The translations under genes and the position numbers were made by a program. The notes beneath the pieces were generated by a model. That model was given only the letters and a program-made list of their open reading frames with translations. It had not been told where the DNA came from and ran no database searches. 64,000 nt of DNA from DALYJJ01 sp031969915 (GTDB lineage Bacteria > Acidobacteriota > Terriglobia > Bryobacterales > Bryobacteraceae), in NCBI GenBank assembly GCA_031969915.1, contig DALYJJ010000006.1, forward strand, positions 14,476 through 78,475, written 5' to 3'. This document shows, piece by piece, positions 17,672 to 25,653 of the stretch. The number at the start of each line of letters is the position of its first letter. The stretch's first letter is position 1.

Positions 17672-18007
17672 TCAGTACCGGGGGACGCGCGGGTCGATTT
17701 CCAGGCTCCAGCGATCGATGCCTCCGCTCATGCTCTGGCACTCCTCCACACCCTGGCGGCGGAGCCAATCGACGACACTGAGACTGCGCATGCCGTGGTG
17801 GCAGAAGACGATGAGAAGCGCCTCGTCCGCCTTGCCTTCCAGATCGGAAAGACGCTGCGGAACCGTGTTCATCGGGATGAGCTCCGCGCCGTCGATCGAC
17901 GCCGCGGCATGCTCGAACGCCTCCCGGACATCGATGAGGTGCAGTTTCTCACCCGCGTCCAGGCGCTGCTTGACCTCCGCCGCGGTCACTTCCAAGGGCA
18001 ATGGCAC
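17672..18007 (-). CDS. Single-domain rhodanese-like sulfurtransferase
   Basis: A 111-residue rhodanese domain: LHLIDVREAFEHAAASIDGA at the N-terminal half and the active-site loop FCHHGMRSLSVVDWL with the catalytic Cys, then GGIDRWSLEID at the end. It probably moves sulfane sulfur from a persulfide to an acceptor. The start is GTG. The gene is three bases upstream of the candidate selenoprotein and 45 bases downstream of the SRPBCC gene, all on the same strand. The pairing with a thiol/selenol oxidoreductase suggests a shared redox or arsenic/sulfur role. Confidence 0.85.
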   Translation of the reverse strand: MPLPLEVTAAEVKQRLDAGEKLHLIDVREAFEHAAASIDGAELIPMNTVPQRLSDLEGKADEALLIVFCHHGMRSLSVVDWLRRQGVEECQSMSGGIDRWSLEIDPRVPRY

Positions 18008-18052
18008 GAAGAGGATTGTAACAAGGGTGCCGCGGCGGAGGCGGCTCGCCGC

Positions 18053-18613
18053 TCATTTTCTTGTGTACTCGCTCCGGCTGCCGGCCAACAGGCGCTGCAA
18101 CTGGGCGCAGTCCATTTCGAGCTTCTTTTGCGCTTGCGGAACGATGACCGGCATCAGCAACTGGTAGAACCAACGGTGGAACTGGTAGCGCGCTTCGGTC
18201 TCCAGGCGCGTGCGGCCGTTGCCCAGGTCGGTGAGCACGTAGCTCGCATCGCCTTCGAAGGCCTCCGCGGACGTCGAACGGACGAGCAGCCGCCGGGCGG
18301 GCTCCACTTCTCTGGTGACGGCGACGATTTCCATCGGCCGGTTTCCATTGTTGGCGTCGAGCATGATCCACCGTGTCTTCTTGCCCGCTTCGGGGGCGGG
18401 CGATTCCGGATGCACCTCCGACAGCCAACTCACCCACTGCTTCAGACGGCCGGGTTCATACAGCCAAGGCCACACTTCGGCCGGAGAGGCGGGCAGTTCG
18501 ACGGCGTAATAGAGCCGGTTGGCGTCCTTGCGCGCCCCGAGTGCAAGCAGCACGCCTACCGTCAGCACCAGCAGCGCGGCGAGCGCTCCACCGATCCAAA
18601 GAACCCACTTCAT
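18053..18613 (-). CDS. SRPBCC (polyketide cyclase/START-like) protein with N-terminal membrane anchor
   Basis: One transmembrane segment at the N-terminus (KWVLWIGGALAALLVLTVGV) precedes a START/SRPBCC-type domain: YYAVELPASPAEVWPWLYEP, LKQWVSWLSEV, RLETEARYQFHRWF. This fold has a deep hydrophobic pocket for small ligands; the ligand is unknown. The ATG overlaps the stop of the preceding membrane protein gene in an ATGA, so the two are translationally coupled. Confidence 0.75.
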   Translation of the reverse strand: MKWVLWIGGALAALLVLTVGVLLALGARKDANRLYYAVELPASPAEVWPWLYEPGRLKQWVSWLSEVHPESPAPEAGKKTRWIMLDANNGNRPMEIVAVTREVEPARRLLVRSTSAEAFEGDASYVLTDLGNGRTRLETEARYQFHRWFYQLLMPVIVPQAQKKLEMDCAQLQRLLAGSRSEYTRK

Positions 18614-19140
18614 CGCTTCTCTCCTTCCGGCATGGCAGCTCCGGCGGCCACGCCCGCTCCGAGGGTTGCCGTGATCAGCGCGCGATACCAGAAGGGCGTC
18701 ACGCCTGTAATGGCGCCCAGCGCCAGCAGTGCGAACAGCACCGCCAGCGGGGCAAGGAAGATTGCCCGCCTGCCGCGGCAGGCGAACCCCGCAAGGGCTC
18801 CCGCCACGCCCGCGAGCCAAAGTCCGGCGGCCAGGTAATCCATCCCTCGCGCGACCCCGGCCTTCAGCGGGACTTGCGAAAGGATGAGAGACCAGAACCC
18901 GTCGAGCAGCAGCACAGGCCCGGCGGCGGCCACAAACACGGCGAGCAGCGACGCTTCCCAGTTCGCCGCCCGCGCCTGCATCCGGACCAGCGGCACGGCA
19001 GACCACACAACCTGCCGCCAGTACCAGGCGCGGGACTGGCGGATCGCAAACTCCTCCGCCAGGTCGCCCTCCACCCAATCGCGCTGCGGGGCAGCCAACA
19101 GCCCGCGCAGCAGCCACACCGCGATGCGGGGCGGATTCAT
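18610..19140 (-). CDS. Membrane protein of unknown function in a PadR operon
   Basis: A 176-residue protein. The first 45 residues (PPRIAVWLLRGLLAAPQRDW, VEGDLAEEFAIRQ) resemble the leading segment of acidobacterial MacB/FtsX-type permeases. They are followed by about four hydrophobic helices (LLAVFVAAAGPVLLLDGFW, GLWLAGVAGALAGFAC, IFLAPLAVLFALLALGAI). It overlaps both neighbours by four bases. It may be a stripped relative of those permeases. The precise role is unknown. Confidence 0.65.
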   Translation of the reverse strand: MNPPRIAVWLLRGLLAAPQRDWVEGDLAEEFAIRQSRAWYWRQVVWSAVPLVRMQARAANWEASLLAVFVAAAGPVLLLDGFWSLILSQVPLKAGVARGMDYLAAGLWLAGVAGALAGFACRGRRAIFLAPLAVLFALLALGAITGVTPFWYRALITATLGAGVAAGAAMPEGEKR

Positions 19141-19469
19141 GCGCGGCCTCCTGCCAAGCCCAGCCCTTTCGACATCCTCTGGAGCGCGGCGACGGCAGTC
19201 TCCAGGGCGGCCTGGCCGGCGCCGGTCACCTCAAACAAGCGCTTGGCGCGCCCCCCCCGCTCGGCGGTGGCCTCACCTTCTTTCGAGTGCACGTACCCTT
19301 TCGACTCCAGGCGATCCAGGGTCGCGTAGACGGCCCCCACTGTGACCTCGCGGCCGGCGCGCACCTCGATTTCCCTGCGCACGGTCATACCGTAGGCATC
19401 TCCGCCCAGGCGCAGGACAGCCATCAGCACCAGTTGCTCGAATTCGCCGAGAAAATCGCCCTTGGCCAT
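19137..19469 (-). CDS. PadR-family transcriptional regulator
   Basis: A 110-residue PadR winged-helix protein: GEFEQLVLMAVLRLGGDAYG, VTVGAVYATLDRLESKGYV, RLFEVTGAGQAALE. PadR proteins usually repress the operon they head and respond to small ligands. It is the first gene of the overlapping set padR - membrane protein - SRPBCC, probably also rhodanese, ArsC-like and MutS-like. An inverted repeat directly upstream is a likely autoregulatory site. No clear Shine-Dalgarno sequence is visible. Confidence 0.85.
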   Translation of the reverse strand: MAKGDFLGEFEQLVLMAVLRLGGDAYGMTVRREIEVRAGREVTVGAVYATLDRLESKGYVHSKEGEATAERGGRAKRLFEVTGAGQAALETAVAALQRMSKGLGLAGGRA

Positions 19470-19471
19470 GT

Positions 19472-19486
19472 TTCTACAAAATAGAA
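19472..19486. promoter_or_regulatory. Candidate PadR operator TTCTA-N5-TAGAA
   Basis: A perfect 5-bp inverted repeat around five bases, ending two bases before the padR ATG in an AT-rich patch that is unusual in this GC-rich region. Its position over the translation start region fits autorepression. Confidence 0.4.
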
Positions 19487-19557
19487 CATATCGCCGACGG
19501 CGTCAAGAGATTTCTGGAGGGAGATCCCTGCACAGGGCCGAGCCGCCTCGCGGCCGT

Positions 19558-21726
19558 CTACTGTGCGTTCATCCGCTCGAGCTGCTTCACCAGGAAGTTC
19601 ATGTCCATGAACGGATCGCCGCCGCTGCGCGCCCAATGCACGCGGCCCTGCTTGTCGATCAGGATCGTCGAGTGGACTTCCATGTCCTCGAAATCGTCGT
19701 AGGATTGGAAGCGCCGGGCGTTGGCGAAACCCTCGTCGGAAAGCAGGCGGACGGCGGGCAGTTGGAGCCCCTCCTTGAGGTACTTCGCATTGTCGGCGGG
19801 CTGGTTGCCGCTCACGGCGAGGACGACGGTTTCCAAGCGGTCCCAATCGCTCTTGCGGGCGTTGATGTCCTGGAGTTGCTTCATGCAGTGCAGGCACTCG
19901 CGGCCGAGGTAGAAGACCAGGATCACGTTGCGGCCCTTGTATTCGGCGAGCGAGGCACGCTTGCCTTCGGCGTCGCGGGCTTCCAGTTCCGCCGCGGGAT
20001 AGGGTTCCCACACGGCGGGCCCAAACTGCTGGAGCGCGGCCTTGACGTAGCTTCGCTGCGGCCTCGGTGAACTGTCTTTCGGTTCGGCTTGAACACCCGT
20101 GGCCACCGCCCGTTCAAGCGGCTTCAAGCCCTTGTCCGCGCCGGAGGTGACATCGAGCAGGCGCGCCATGGCGGCTTTCGCCTTCGGGTCGTCCCCCATC
20201 GCGTGATAACTCTCAACCAGGCCGGCCAGGGCGATGAAATCGTTCCGCGTGAGCTTCAGCGCCTGCTCGAAGGCCTGCGCGGCAAGCGGGGCGCTCTTCG
20301 CGTCCAGGTAGGCGCGGCCCAGCGCGTTGTAGAGAACCTCGGGGTACCGCGGCGGATCGTTGTCGTGGGACTGCATCTCAAAGTGCTTCGCCGCCGCGTT
20401 TGAGAGCAGCGCCAGTCCGGCCAGCGTCTCCCCGGACGCGAGCGCCATCCGCGCCTTCAGATCGAGCGTCTGGATCTCGAACAGCGACTTGGCGCTCTCG
20501 CCTTTCTCGGCCTCGGCCTTCAGCTCCTGATGGGCGGTGAAGGCCTTCTCCGCCAAGGCGGCGTTTCCCAAGGCCACGTGCGCGCGGGTCTCCACGTAGG
20601 TCTTCATCATCTTGTCGGCGGTGATCTCGCGCCAAGGGATGGTCTTGGGGTCCAGCAGATCGTTCCAGCGCTCGTACTTCACCAGCGTGCGGACGAGCGA
20701 CCGTATGCCCTGCGAGTGGCTGCTGAAGCTGTTGTCGCCGTTGAACTGCGGATCCAGCGGCGCGCCGATCAACTGGCGCGCGCCGAAGATGGCCGCATCC
20801 GCCATGCCGAGCTGCTCCTGGATGTAGCTCAGGTAATGCCGGTTGTGGCCGTAGTTCCAGGTGTTGAAGGGAAACTTCAGGTGCGCCTGCATGTAGCGCA
20901 GCTCGGTGCGCGTGGCGGCGTCCATAGCAATCGCCGCTTCGTGCCACATGCCCACGGTTGCGTAGATGTGGCCCGGCATGTGATGCGCGTGGCCAATTCC
21001 GGGGGCGATCTTGCCGTAGCGCTCGCAACTTAACAGCGCCTGTTCTGGTTCGTGGTAGTTCCAGTTGTGAATGCGGTAGTGGTGCGCGCCCGGATGGTCG
21101 GGCTGCCGGGCCAGGATCTCGCGCACGATGGACTCGGTGCCGTAGCGGGAATCGCCCATATTGGCCAGCGCCAGCAGCGCGCGCGCCTCCATGTCATCCG
21201 GATACTTCACGCACAGCGTTTCCAGCTTCTTCTTGTAGAGGACGTTCCGCTCGTGGCCGTCGTCGCCGCGGTCGCGCAGGCGGTCGACGATGTTCAGCGC
21301 CTCGAGCGACTCGATGTAGAGGCGCTCCCGCTCGCTGACCTTGTCCTTGCGTTTGGAGGCCTCGCGAATAAACTCGGTGGAGCGTTCATCGCCCGCCGCG
21401 CGAGCCAGGCCCCAGTAGCACATGGCGTTGTCCGGCTCCAGCTTCGCGCACCACCGGAAGGCGCGTTCCGCCTCGTAGTCCCAAAAGGAATGCAGCAGCG
21501 CGACGCCCTGGTTGAACCACTTCTGCACGTCCGGATTTCGGGTGGTGATCGGGAAGTGCACCTCGCCGATTCCTGGCATCACCGAGGGTTTCTGGCGCGG
21601 GCCTTTGTCGAAAGCGGGTCCAAGGTGTGAGTGGCCCTGCTTGATTTCGAGCCACGCCGGTTTTCCGCCCGAGGTCTGTGCCGCCAGGGGCCACGCGAAG
21701 GCCGCCAACAAGAATCCCAGTTTCAA
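19558..21726 (-). CDS. Exported TPR-repeat protein with C-terminal redoxin domain
   Basis: A signal peptide (KLGFLLAAFAWPLAAQ) is followed by a long alpha-helical TPR region with HHYRIHNWNYHEPEQ and HHMPGHIYATVGMWHEAA, typical of large acidobacterial TPR proteins. The last 150 residues are an AhpC/TSA-like redoxin: RNVILVFYLGRECLHCMKQL with a CxxC near residue 610, and STILIDKQGRVHWARSGGDP. This suggests a periplasmic thiol-disulfide or peroxide function fused to a protein-binding scaffold. It stands alone, with 43 bases to the GNAT gene upstream. Confidence 0.8.
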   Translation of the reverse strand: MKLGFLLAAFAWPLAAQTSGGKPAWLEIKQGHSHLGPAFDKGPRQKPSVMPGIGEVHFPITTRNPDVQKWFNQGVALLHSFWDYEAERAFRWCAKLEPDNAMCYWGLARAAGDERSTEFIREASKRKDKVSERERLYIESLEALNIVDRLRDRGDDGHERNVLYKKKLETLCVKYPDDMEARALLALANMGDSRYGTESIVREILARQPDHPGAHHYRIHNWNYHEPEQALLSCERYGKIAPGIGHAHHMPGHIYATVGMWHEAAIAMDAATRTELRYMQAHLKFPFNTWNYGHNRHYLSYIQEQLGMADAAIFGARQLIGAPLDPQFNGDNSFSSHSQGIRSLVRTLVKYERWNDLLDPKTIPWREITADKMMKTYVETRAHVALGNAALAEKAFTAHQELKAEAEKGESAKSLFEIQTLDLKARMALASGETLAGLALLSNAAAKHFEMQSHDNDPPRYPEVLYNALGRAYLDAKSAPLAAQAFEQALKLTRNDFIALAGLVESYHAMGDDPKAKAAMARLLDVTSGADKGLKPLERAVATGVQAEPKDSSPRPQRSYVKAALQQFGPAVWEPYPAAELEARDAEGKRASLAEYKGRNVILVFYLGRECLHCMKQLQDINARKSDWDRLETVVLAVSGNQPADNAKYLKEGLQLPAVRLLSDEGFANARRFQSYDDFEDMEVHSTILIDKQGRVHWARSGGDPFMDMNFLVKQLERMNAQ

Positions 21727-21769
21727 CGCAACGCCTCCAGATGTGGATCATCTTCGCACGCCCGCGCGG

Positions 21770-22543
21770 CTAACCGTATTCGAAACCCGCGAACGCGAAA
21801 ACGCAGGGATCGGGGGCAAGCGCCACGCCGCCGCGCTGCATCCTGAGGAGCGTTCGCACGGGCAGAAAGCCGGCCTCGCGAGCCAGGGCCGCCGCCTGTT
21901 CGTTCGCGGGCGCCAGGTCCCAGTACATCGCCCCACCGCCGTGACGTGAGACCGCCCACGCAACCAGTCGACGCGCGTCGAGAACGCTCGCTGCGCGGCA
22001 GGGCCCGAAGTAGCGCGCGACACGTCCGGGCCTCGTCAGGGCATAGGAGCCGCCGCCGGCCGCCGCGGACTCCGAGTCCGGCAGAACGAACCTCGCGGCG
22101 TCGTCGAGGACCCGGGCATCGGCGGGGGGCAACCGCGGCGCCTCCGGAGCCTCACGCGGTTCGCGCAGCCAGCGCTCTACGGCATACTCGGCGGTGAACC
22201 CGCAGGCTTCGTAGAGCGGCTGCCCCATCGTCGTGGCGTCCAAACGCTGCCGGCGCACACCCAGGCCGTCGAGCCAGGCGAGGGCGTGTTCCATGAGCAT
22301 CCGGGCGAACCCGCGCCCGCGCTGCACCGGATCGGTGAGCACCATGCCGATCCACGCCAGATCGCGTCCGTAGCGTAGCGCGCTGAGCGTAGAGACGATT
22401 CTCCCGTCCCGCTCATAGCCGAAGCAGGCCTCCGGATCCAGGCGCAGGATCCGCAGCCAATCCTCGCGCGTCTGATTCCAGCCCGCCGCAGTGGAAAGCC
22501 CGTGGGCGTCGTCGAGATCGCGAAGCGTCAGCCGGCGGATCAT
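21770..22543 (-). CDS. GNAT-family N-acetyltransferase
   Basis: MIRRLTLRDLDDAHGLSTAA begins a GNAT domain. The acetyl-CoA loop is MVLTDPVQRGRGFARMLMEH (the Q/RxxGxG/A type), then LDATTMGQPLYEACGFT. A second GNAT-like half covers the C-terminal 110 residues (AVSRHGGGAMYWDLAPAN). The start is chosen at the first domain residue and overlaps the DapA-like gene stop by four bases (ATGA). It is the last gene of the glpX operon. Substrate unknown. Confidence 0.75.
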   Translation of the reverse strand: MIRRLTLRDLDDAHGLSTAAGWNQTREDWLRILRLDPEACFGYERDGRIVSTLSALRYGRDLAWIGMVLTDPVQRGRGFARMLMEHALAWLDGLGVRRQRLDATTMGQPLYEACGFTAEYAVERWLREPREAPEAPRLPPADARVLDDAARFVLPDSESAAAGGGSYALTRPGRVARYFGPCRAASVLDARRLVAWAVSRHGGGAMYWDLAPANEQAAALAREAGFLPVRTLLRMQRGGVALAPDPCVFAFAGFEYG

Positions 22544-23532
22544 CGCAGCCAGCGATCCAGGTTCTCTCGAACGAACCCGTCGTCGGTGAGATGCGGGTAG
22601 TCGCGCACCACGCGATCGATCTCCCCGCATTGCCCGGGCGAGAGATCCTCGTTCGGATCCAGGCACCAACGGCCGGCCAGAAGTCCCTGGCGGCGGAGGA
22701 TCTCATGCAGACCCGCAATGCAGCCGTGGAAGCCGTTGGGGGCGTCGAACAGCGCGGCGTTTGCGTCGGTGAGTTGCTGGCCGAGGATGAGCCATTCCGC
22801 GGAGATCCGCGCTTCGGCGTGGATCATCACCGCCTTCTTCGTCCACACCGCCCACTGCCCGAGGAGGCCTCCCGCGAAACGCAAGGTGACGCCGCCGAAG
22901 CAGTAGGGCGTGACCAGGTCGGCAATTATGTTGTCGTCGTTGCCGGTGTACAGCGCGATTTCGGAAGCGCGCCCCGACTCCGCCACCGCCCGCAGCACAT
23001 CGATGGTCTGGTAGCGGTTGAAGGGCGCGATCTTGATGGCCACCACGTTCTCCACCTCCACCGCCCGCCGCCAGAACGAATAGGGAAGGACGCGGCCGCC
23101 AACTGCGGGCTGCAGGTAGAAGCCGACGACGGGCAGTACGCCGGCCACGGCGCGGACGTGGTCCAACAGCGCCTCCTCCGGGACGTCCCGCAACGCACCC
23201 AGGCTGAGAAGCGCTGCGTGGTAACCCAGGTGCGCCGCCAACTCGGCCTCCGCGAGCGCCTGCGCGCGCTGGCCGCATACGCCGGCCACCAGGGCCGCAC
23301 CGCGGCCCCGCGCCTCTTCGGCCGCCAGAGTCAACACCGGGCGCAGCAGCCCCGCGTCCCGGATCGCGAATTGTGTGGTGTGCACGCCCACCGCCAGCCC
23401 ACCGGCGCCGGCGTCGAGATAGTAGCGGCTGAGCGCGCGCTGCCGCCGCTCATCGAGTTTGCGTTCCGCGGTCAGCGCCAAAGGATGCGCCGGGATCGCG
23501 CAGCCTGCGCGGAGCCGTTCAAAACCGCCCAT
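22540..23532 (-). CDS. DapA/dihydrodipicolinate-synthase-family aldolase
   Basis: A 330-residue class I aldolase-like protein: GFERLRAGCAIPAHPLALTA, YYLDAGAGGLAVGVHTTQFA, VLPVVGFYLQPAVGGRVLPY and AIKIAPFNRYQTI, where the lysine of the AIKIAPF strand fits the Schiff-base Lys. It probably cleaves or forms 2-keto acids or sugar-like substrates; it is too divergent to be called DapA. The start (MGGFERLR) overlaps the epimerase stop by 14 bases. The neighbours glpX, epimerase and GNAT hint at carbohydrate metabolism. Confidence 0.7.
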   Translation of the reverse strand: MGGFERLRAGCAIPAHPLALTAERKLDERRQRALSRYYLDAGAGGLAVGVHTTQFAIRDAGLLRPVLTLAAEEARGRGAALVAGVCGQRAQALAEAELAAHLGYHAALLSLGALRDVPEEALLDHVRAVAGVLPVVGFYLQPAVGGRVLPYSFWRRAVEVENVVAIKIAPFNRYQTIDVLRAVAESGRASEIALYTGNDDNIIADLVTPYCFGGVTLRFAGGLLGQWAVWTKKAVMIHAEARISAEWLILGQQLTDANAALFDAPNGFHGCIAGLHEILRRQGLLAGRWCLDPNEDLSPGQCGEIDRVVRDYPHLTDDGFVRENLDRWLR

Positions 23533-24511
23533 CGCGCGCCTCGAAGTGCGTGGGTTTGTCCCATCGCTCGCCGCCGGAGGCCACCCACGCCGCCACGTGC
23601 TCGATCGCCTCCGCCACCGGCACTTCCGGGGGCCCGAACAGTTCCCGGCGCCGCCGCGCGTTGCTGAGCAGTGCGGTGGAGGCTTCGGTGCCGTCGAAAA
23701 CGGGGACGCGCCCAAAGCGCTGCCCGAAGCGCTCCGCCAGTTGGCGAACGGAGAGCGTCTCGTCGCCGGTGAGATTCAGGACGAAGGGCGGCGACGCGCA
23801 ATGTTCGAAGCAGCGCAGCGCCACGGAGTTCGCATCGCCCTGCCAGATGACGTTGACAAAACCCATGGTCAGGGAGACGGGCTCGCCGCGCCACACCTTC
23901 CAGGCGATATCGGCCAACACGCCGTAGCGGGTCTCCACGGCGTAGTTGAGCCGCAGGAGGGCCACGCGCGTGCCGTAGTGCCGCGACGCATATTCGAACA
24001 ACCGCTCGCGCGCCAGCGCCGACCAGCCGTACTCGCCCACCGGATCGGGCGCGACGGTTTCGTCCGGCCCGCCGCTGTCCACAGGCGTCAACGGATACAC
24101 GTTGCCGGTGGAAAACGCCACGATTCTCGACGCGGCGAAGCGACGGGCGACAAGCCCCGGGAGCAGCGCATTGGCCGCCCACGTGGCGCCTGCATCTTCG
24201 CCGGTTCCGAACTTCCGGGCAGCCATGTAGACAACGTTTGGCGCATCCGGCAAGGCCTCCAAAGCACCAGGTGCGAGCAGGTCCGCATCGAGGCAGGCGA
24301 CGCCCGCGGCCTCCAGGCGCGCCCGCGCGGCGCGGTCGGTGAAGCGGGAAACGGCGGTGACCGGCGTGAGAGGCTCAGCCGCGTGACGGGCGCGGAGCGC
24401 GAGCGTGGGTCCCATCTTGCCGCCGGCGCCCAGAATCAGGAGCCCGCCGCGCCAACTCCGCGCCGCTGCGCAATCCGCCGCCGAAGGGCGGCTGAGCATT
24501 TCTTCGATCAA
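23519..24511 (-). CDS. NAD-dependent epimerase/dehydratase-like protein
   Basis: An extended-SDR protein of 330 residues. The nucleotide-binding loop is ILGAGGKMGPTLALR, a variant of GxxGxxG with K and M inserted. VVYMAARKFGTGEDAG and AFSTGNVYPLTPVDSGG follow the usual order, and the YxxxK position reads YGWSALARE, so the Lys is not conserved there. Its function is probably related to sugar nucleotide or sugar acid chemistry. It overlaps glpX by an ATGA and the DapA-like gene by 14 bases. Confidence 0.7.
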   Translation of the reverse strand: MIEEMLSRPSAADCAAARSWRGGLLILGAGGKMGPTLALRARHAAEPLTPVTAVSRFTDRAARARLEAAGVACLDADLLAPGALEALPDAPNVVYMAARKFGTGEDAGATWAANALLPGLVARRFAASRIVAFSTGNVYPLTPVDSGGPDETVAPDPVGEYGWSALARERLFEYASRHYGTRVALLRLNYAVETRYGVLADIAWKVWRGEPVSLTMGFVNVIWQGDANSVALRCFEHCASPPFVLNLTGDETLSVRQLAERFGQRFGRVPVFDGTEASTALLSNARRRRELFGPPEVPVAEAIEHVAAWVASGGERWDKPTHFEARDGRF

Positions 24512-25548
24512 TAGAGGCGCACTCCGCGCGGGCCGGCGGGCTCGAGTTGCCGCACCGAGTCGATGAAGCGGACGCTGTTCGCCGCGCTGGTCATGACGAT
24601 GGAATGCGTGCGGTAGCCGCCGCGGAAGAAGCGTACGCCCTCCAGCAGCGCGCCCTTGGTCACGCCGGTGGCCGCAAACACCAGGTGATCGCCGGGGGCC
24701 AGGTCCTGGGCCCGGTAAATGCGCTTCGGATCGGGGATCCCCATCCGCTTCACCCGTTCTTCCAACTCCGGCGTATCCACCACCAGCCGGCCCACCATCT
24801 CACCGTTGAGGCAGCGCATGGCGGCGGCGGTGATCACGCCCTCCGGCGCACCGCCCGTGCCCATGACCGCGTGGACGCCCGCACCGCGAACCGCGACCGC
24901 GATGCCGGCCGACAGGTCGCCGTCGCCGATCAGGCGAATGCGCGCGCCGGCCTTGCGAATCCGTGCGATCAAGTCCTGGTGGCGGCTGCGGTCAAGCACG
25001 ACGATGACCAGGTCGCGGACGTCGCGGTCGAGGCACCGCGCGATCGACTTGAGATTCTCTTCGACTGGCGCATCGATGTCGAGAGCCCCTTTGCACGCCG
25101 GGCCCGCGATGATCTTCTCCATATAGCAATCGGGCGCGTGGAGCAGTCCGCCGTGCTCGCTCGCGGCGAGGACCGAGATGGCGTTGCTCGCGCCGGTGGC
25201 GCACAGGTTCGTGCCTTCCAGAGGATCGACTGCGATGTCCACTTCGGGATAGCGGAAACCCGGTGGCGGCGGGGCGCCCACGCGCTCGCCGATGTAAAGC
25301 ATGGGGGCCTGGTCTCGCTCGCCTTCGCCGATCACGATGGTGCCGGCGATCCGGACCTTCTCAAAGGCCATGCGCATGGCCTGGACGGCGACGTGATCCG
25401 ATTCGTCACGTTCGCCCATACCCATCGTGCGGGCGGAAGCGACGGCGGCTTCCTCCACCACGGTCACCAGGTCCAGTGCGATCTGGTGTTCGAATTCCGG
25501 AAGGGGCGGCCCAGCGGCGGCGGCGTTCTGGTACAGGGTGTCGGACAT
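24508..25548 (-). CDS. glpX: Class II fructose-1,6-bisphosphatase
   Basis: GlpX-type phosphatase converting fructose-1,6-bisphosphate (and often sedoheptulose-1,7-bisphosphate) in gluconeogenesis. Diagnostic motifs are IVIGEGERDQAPMLYIGE, VDIAVDPLEGTNLCA, GTGGAPEGVITAAAMRCLNG and VFAATGVTKG. The 346-residue length is typical. It is the first gene of a four-gene overlapping operon, divergent from the chemoreceptor gene. Confidence 0.92.
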   Translation of the reverse strand: MSDTLYQNAAAAGPPLPEFEHQIALDLVTVVEEAAVASARTMGMGERDESDHVAVQAMRMAFEKVRIAGTIVIGEGERDQAPMLYIGERVGAPPPPGFRYPEVDIAVDPLEGTNLCATGASNAISVLAASEHGGLLHAPDCYMEKIIAGPACKGALDIDAPVEENLKSIARCLDRDVRDLVIVVLDRSRHQDLIARIRKAGARIRLIGDGDLSAGIAVAVRGAGVHAVMGTGGAPEGVITAAAMRCLNGEMVGRLVVDTPELEERVKRMGIPDPKRIYRAQDLAPGDHLVFAATGVTKGALLEGVRFFRGGYRTHSIVMTSAANSVRFIDSVRQLEPAGPRGVRLY

Positions 25549-25617
25549 GAAAACGGCCCTCCTTCTCAGGTTCCTCCTGCCGCCGGCCCGTGGCGCGCTC
25601 TTATCCGGACCTTTGCG

Positions 25618-25625
25618 GCCGATAA
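25618..25625 (+). promoter_or_regulatory. FliA (sigma28) -10 box GCCGATAA before the chemoreceptor
   Basis: An exact match to the eight-base sigma28 -10 consensus, 28 bases upstream of the chemoreceptor ATG. The -35 region 11 bases further up is poor (TCTTATCC). A fliA gene and chemotaxis function in the same window support the call. Confidence 0.55.
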
Positions 25626-25653
25626 GGAACTGCAGAGCGCGACCGCTCGCATT

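Noticed and set aside
22544..22669. Earlier start for the GNAT gene
   Set aside because: The additional 42 residues are Arg/Ser-rich antisense-like sequence; the domain starts at MIRRLTLRD with an ATGA overlap.
24547..25653. Upstream extension of the chemoreceptor frame by 369 codons
   Set aside because: It is antisense to glpX, His/Arg-rich, and the receptor starts naturally with TM1 at MSLLQKLRL.
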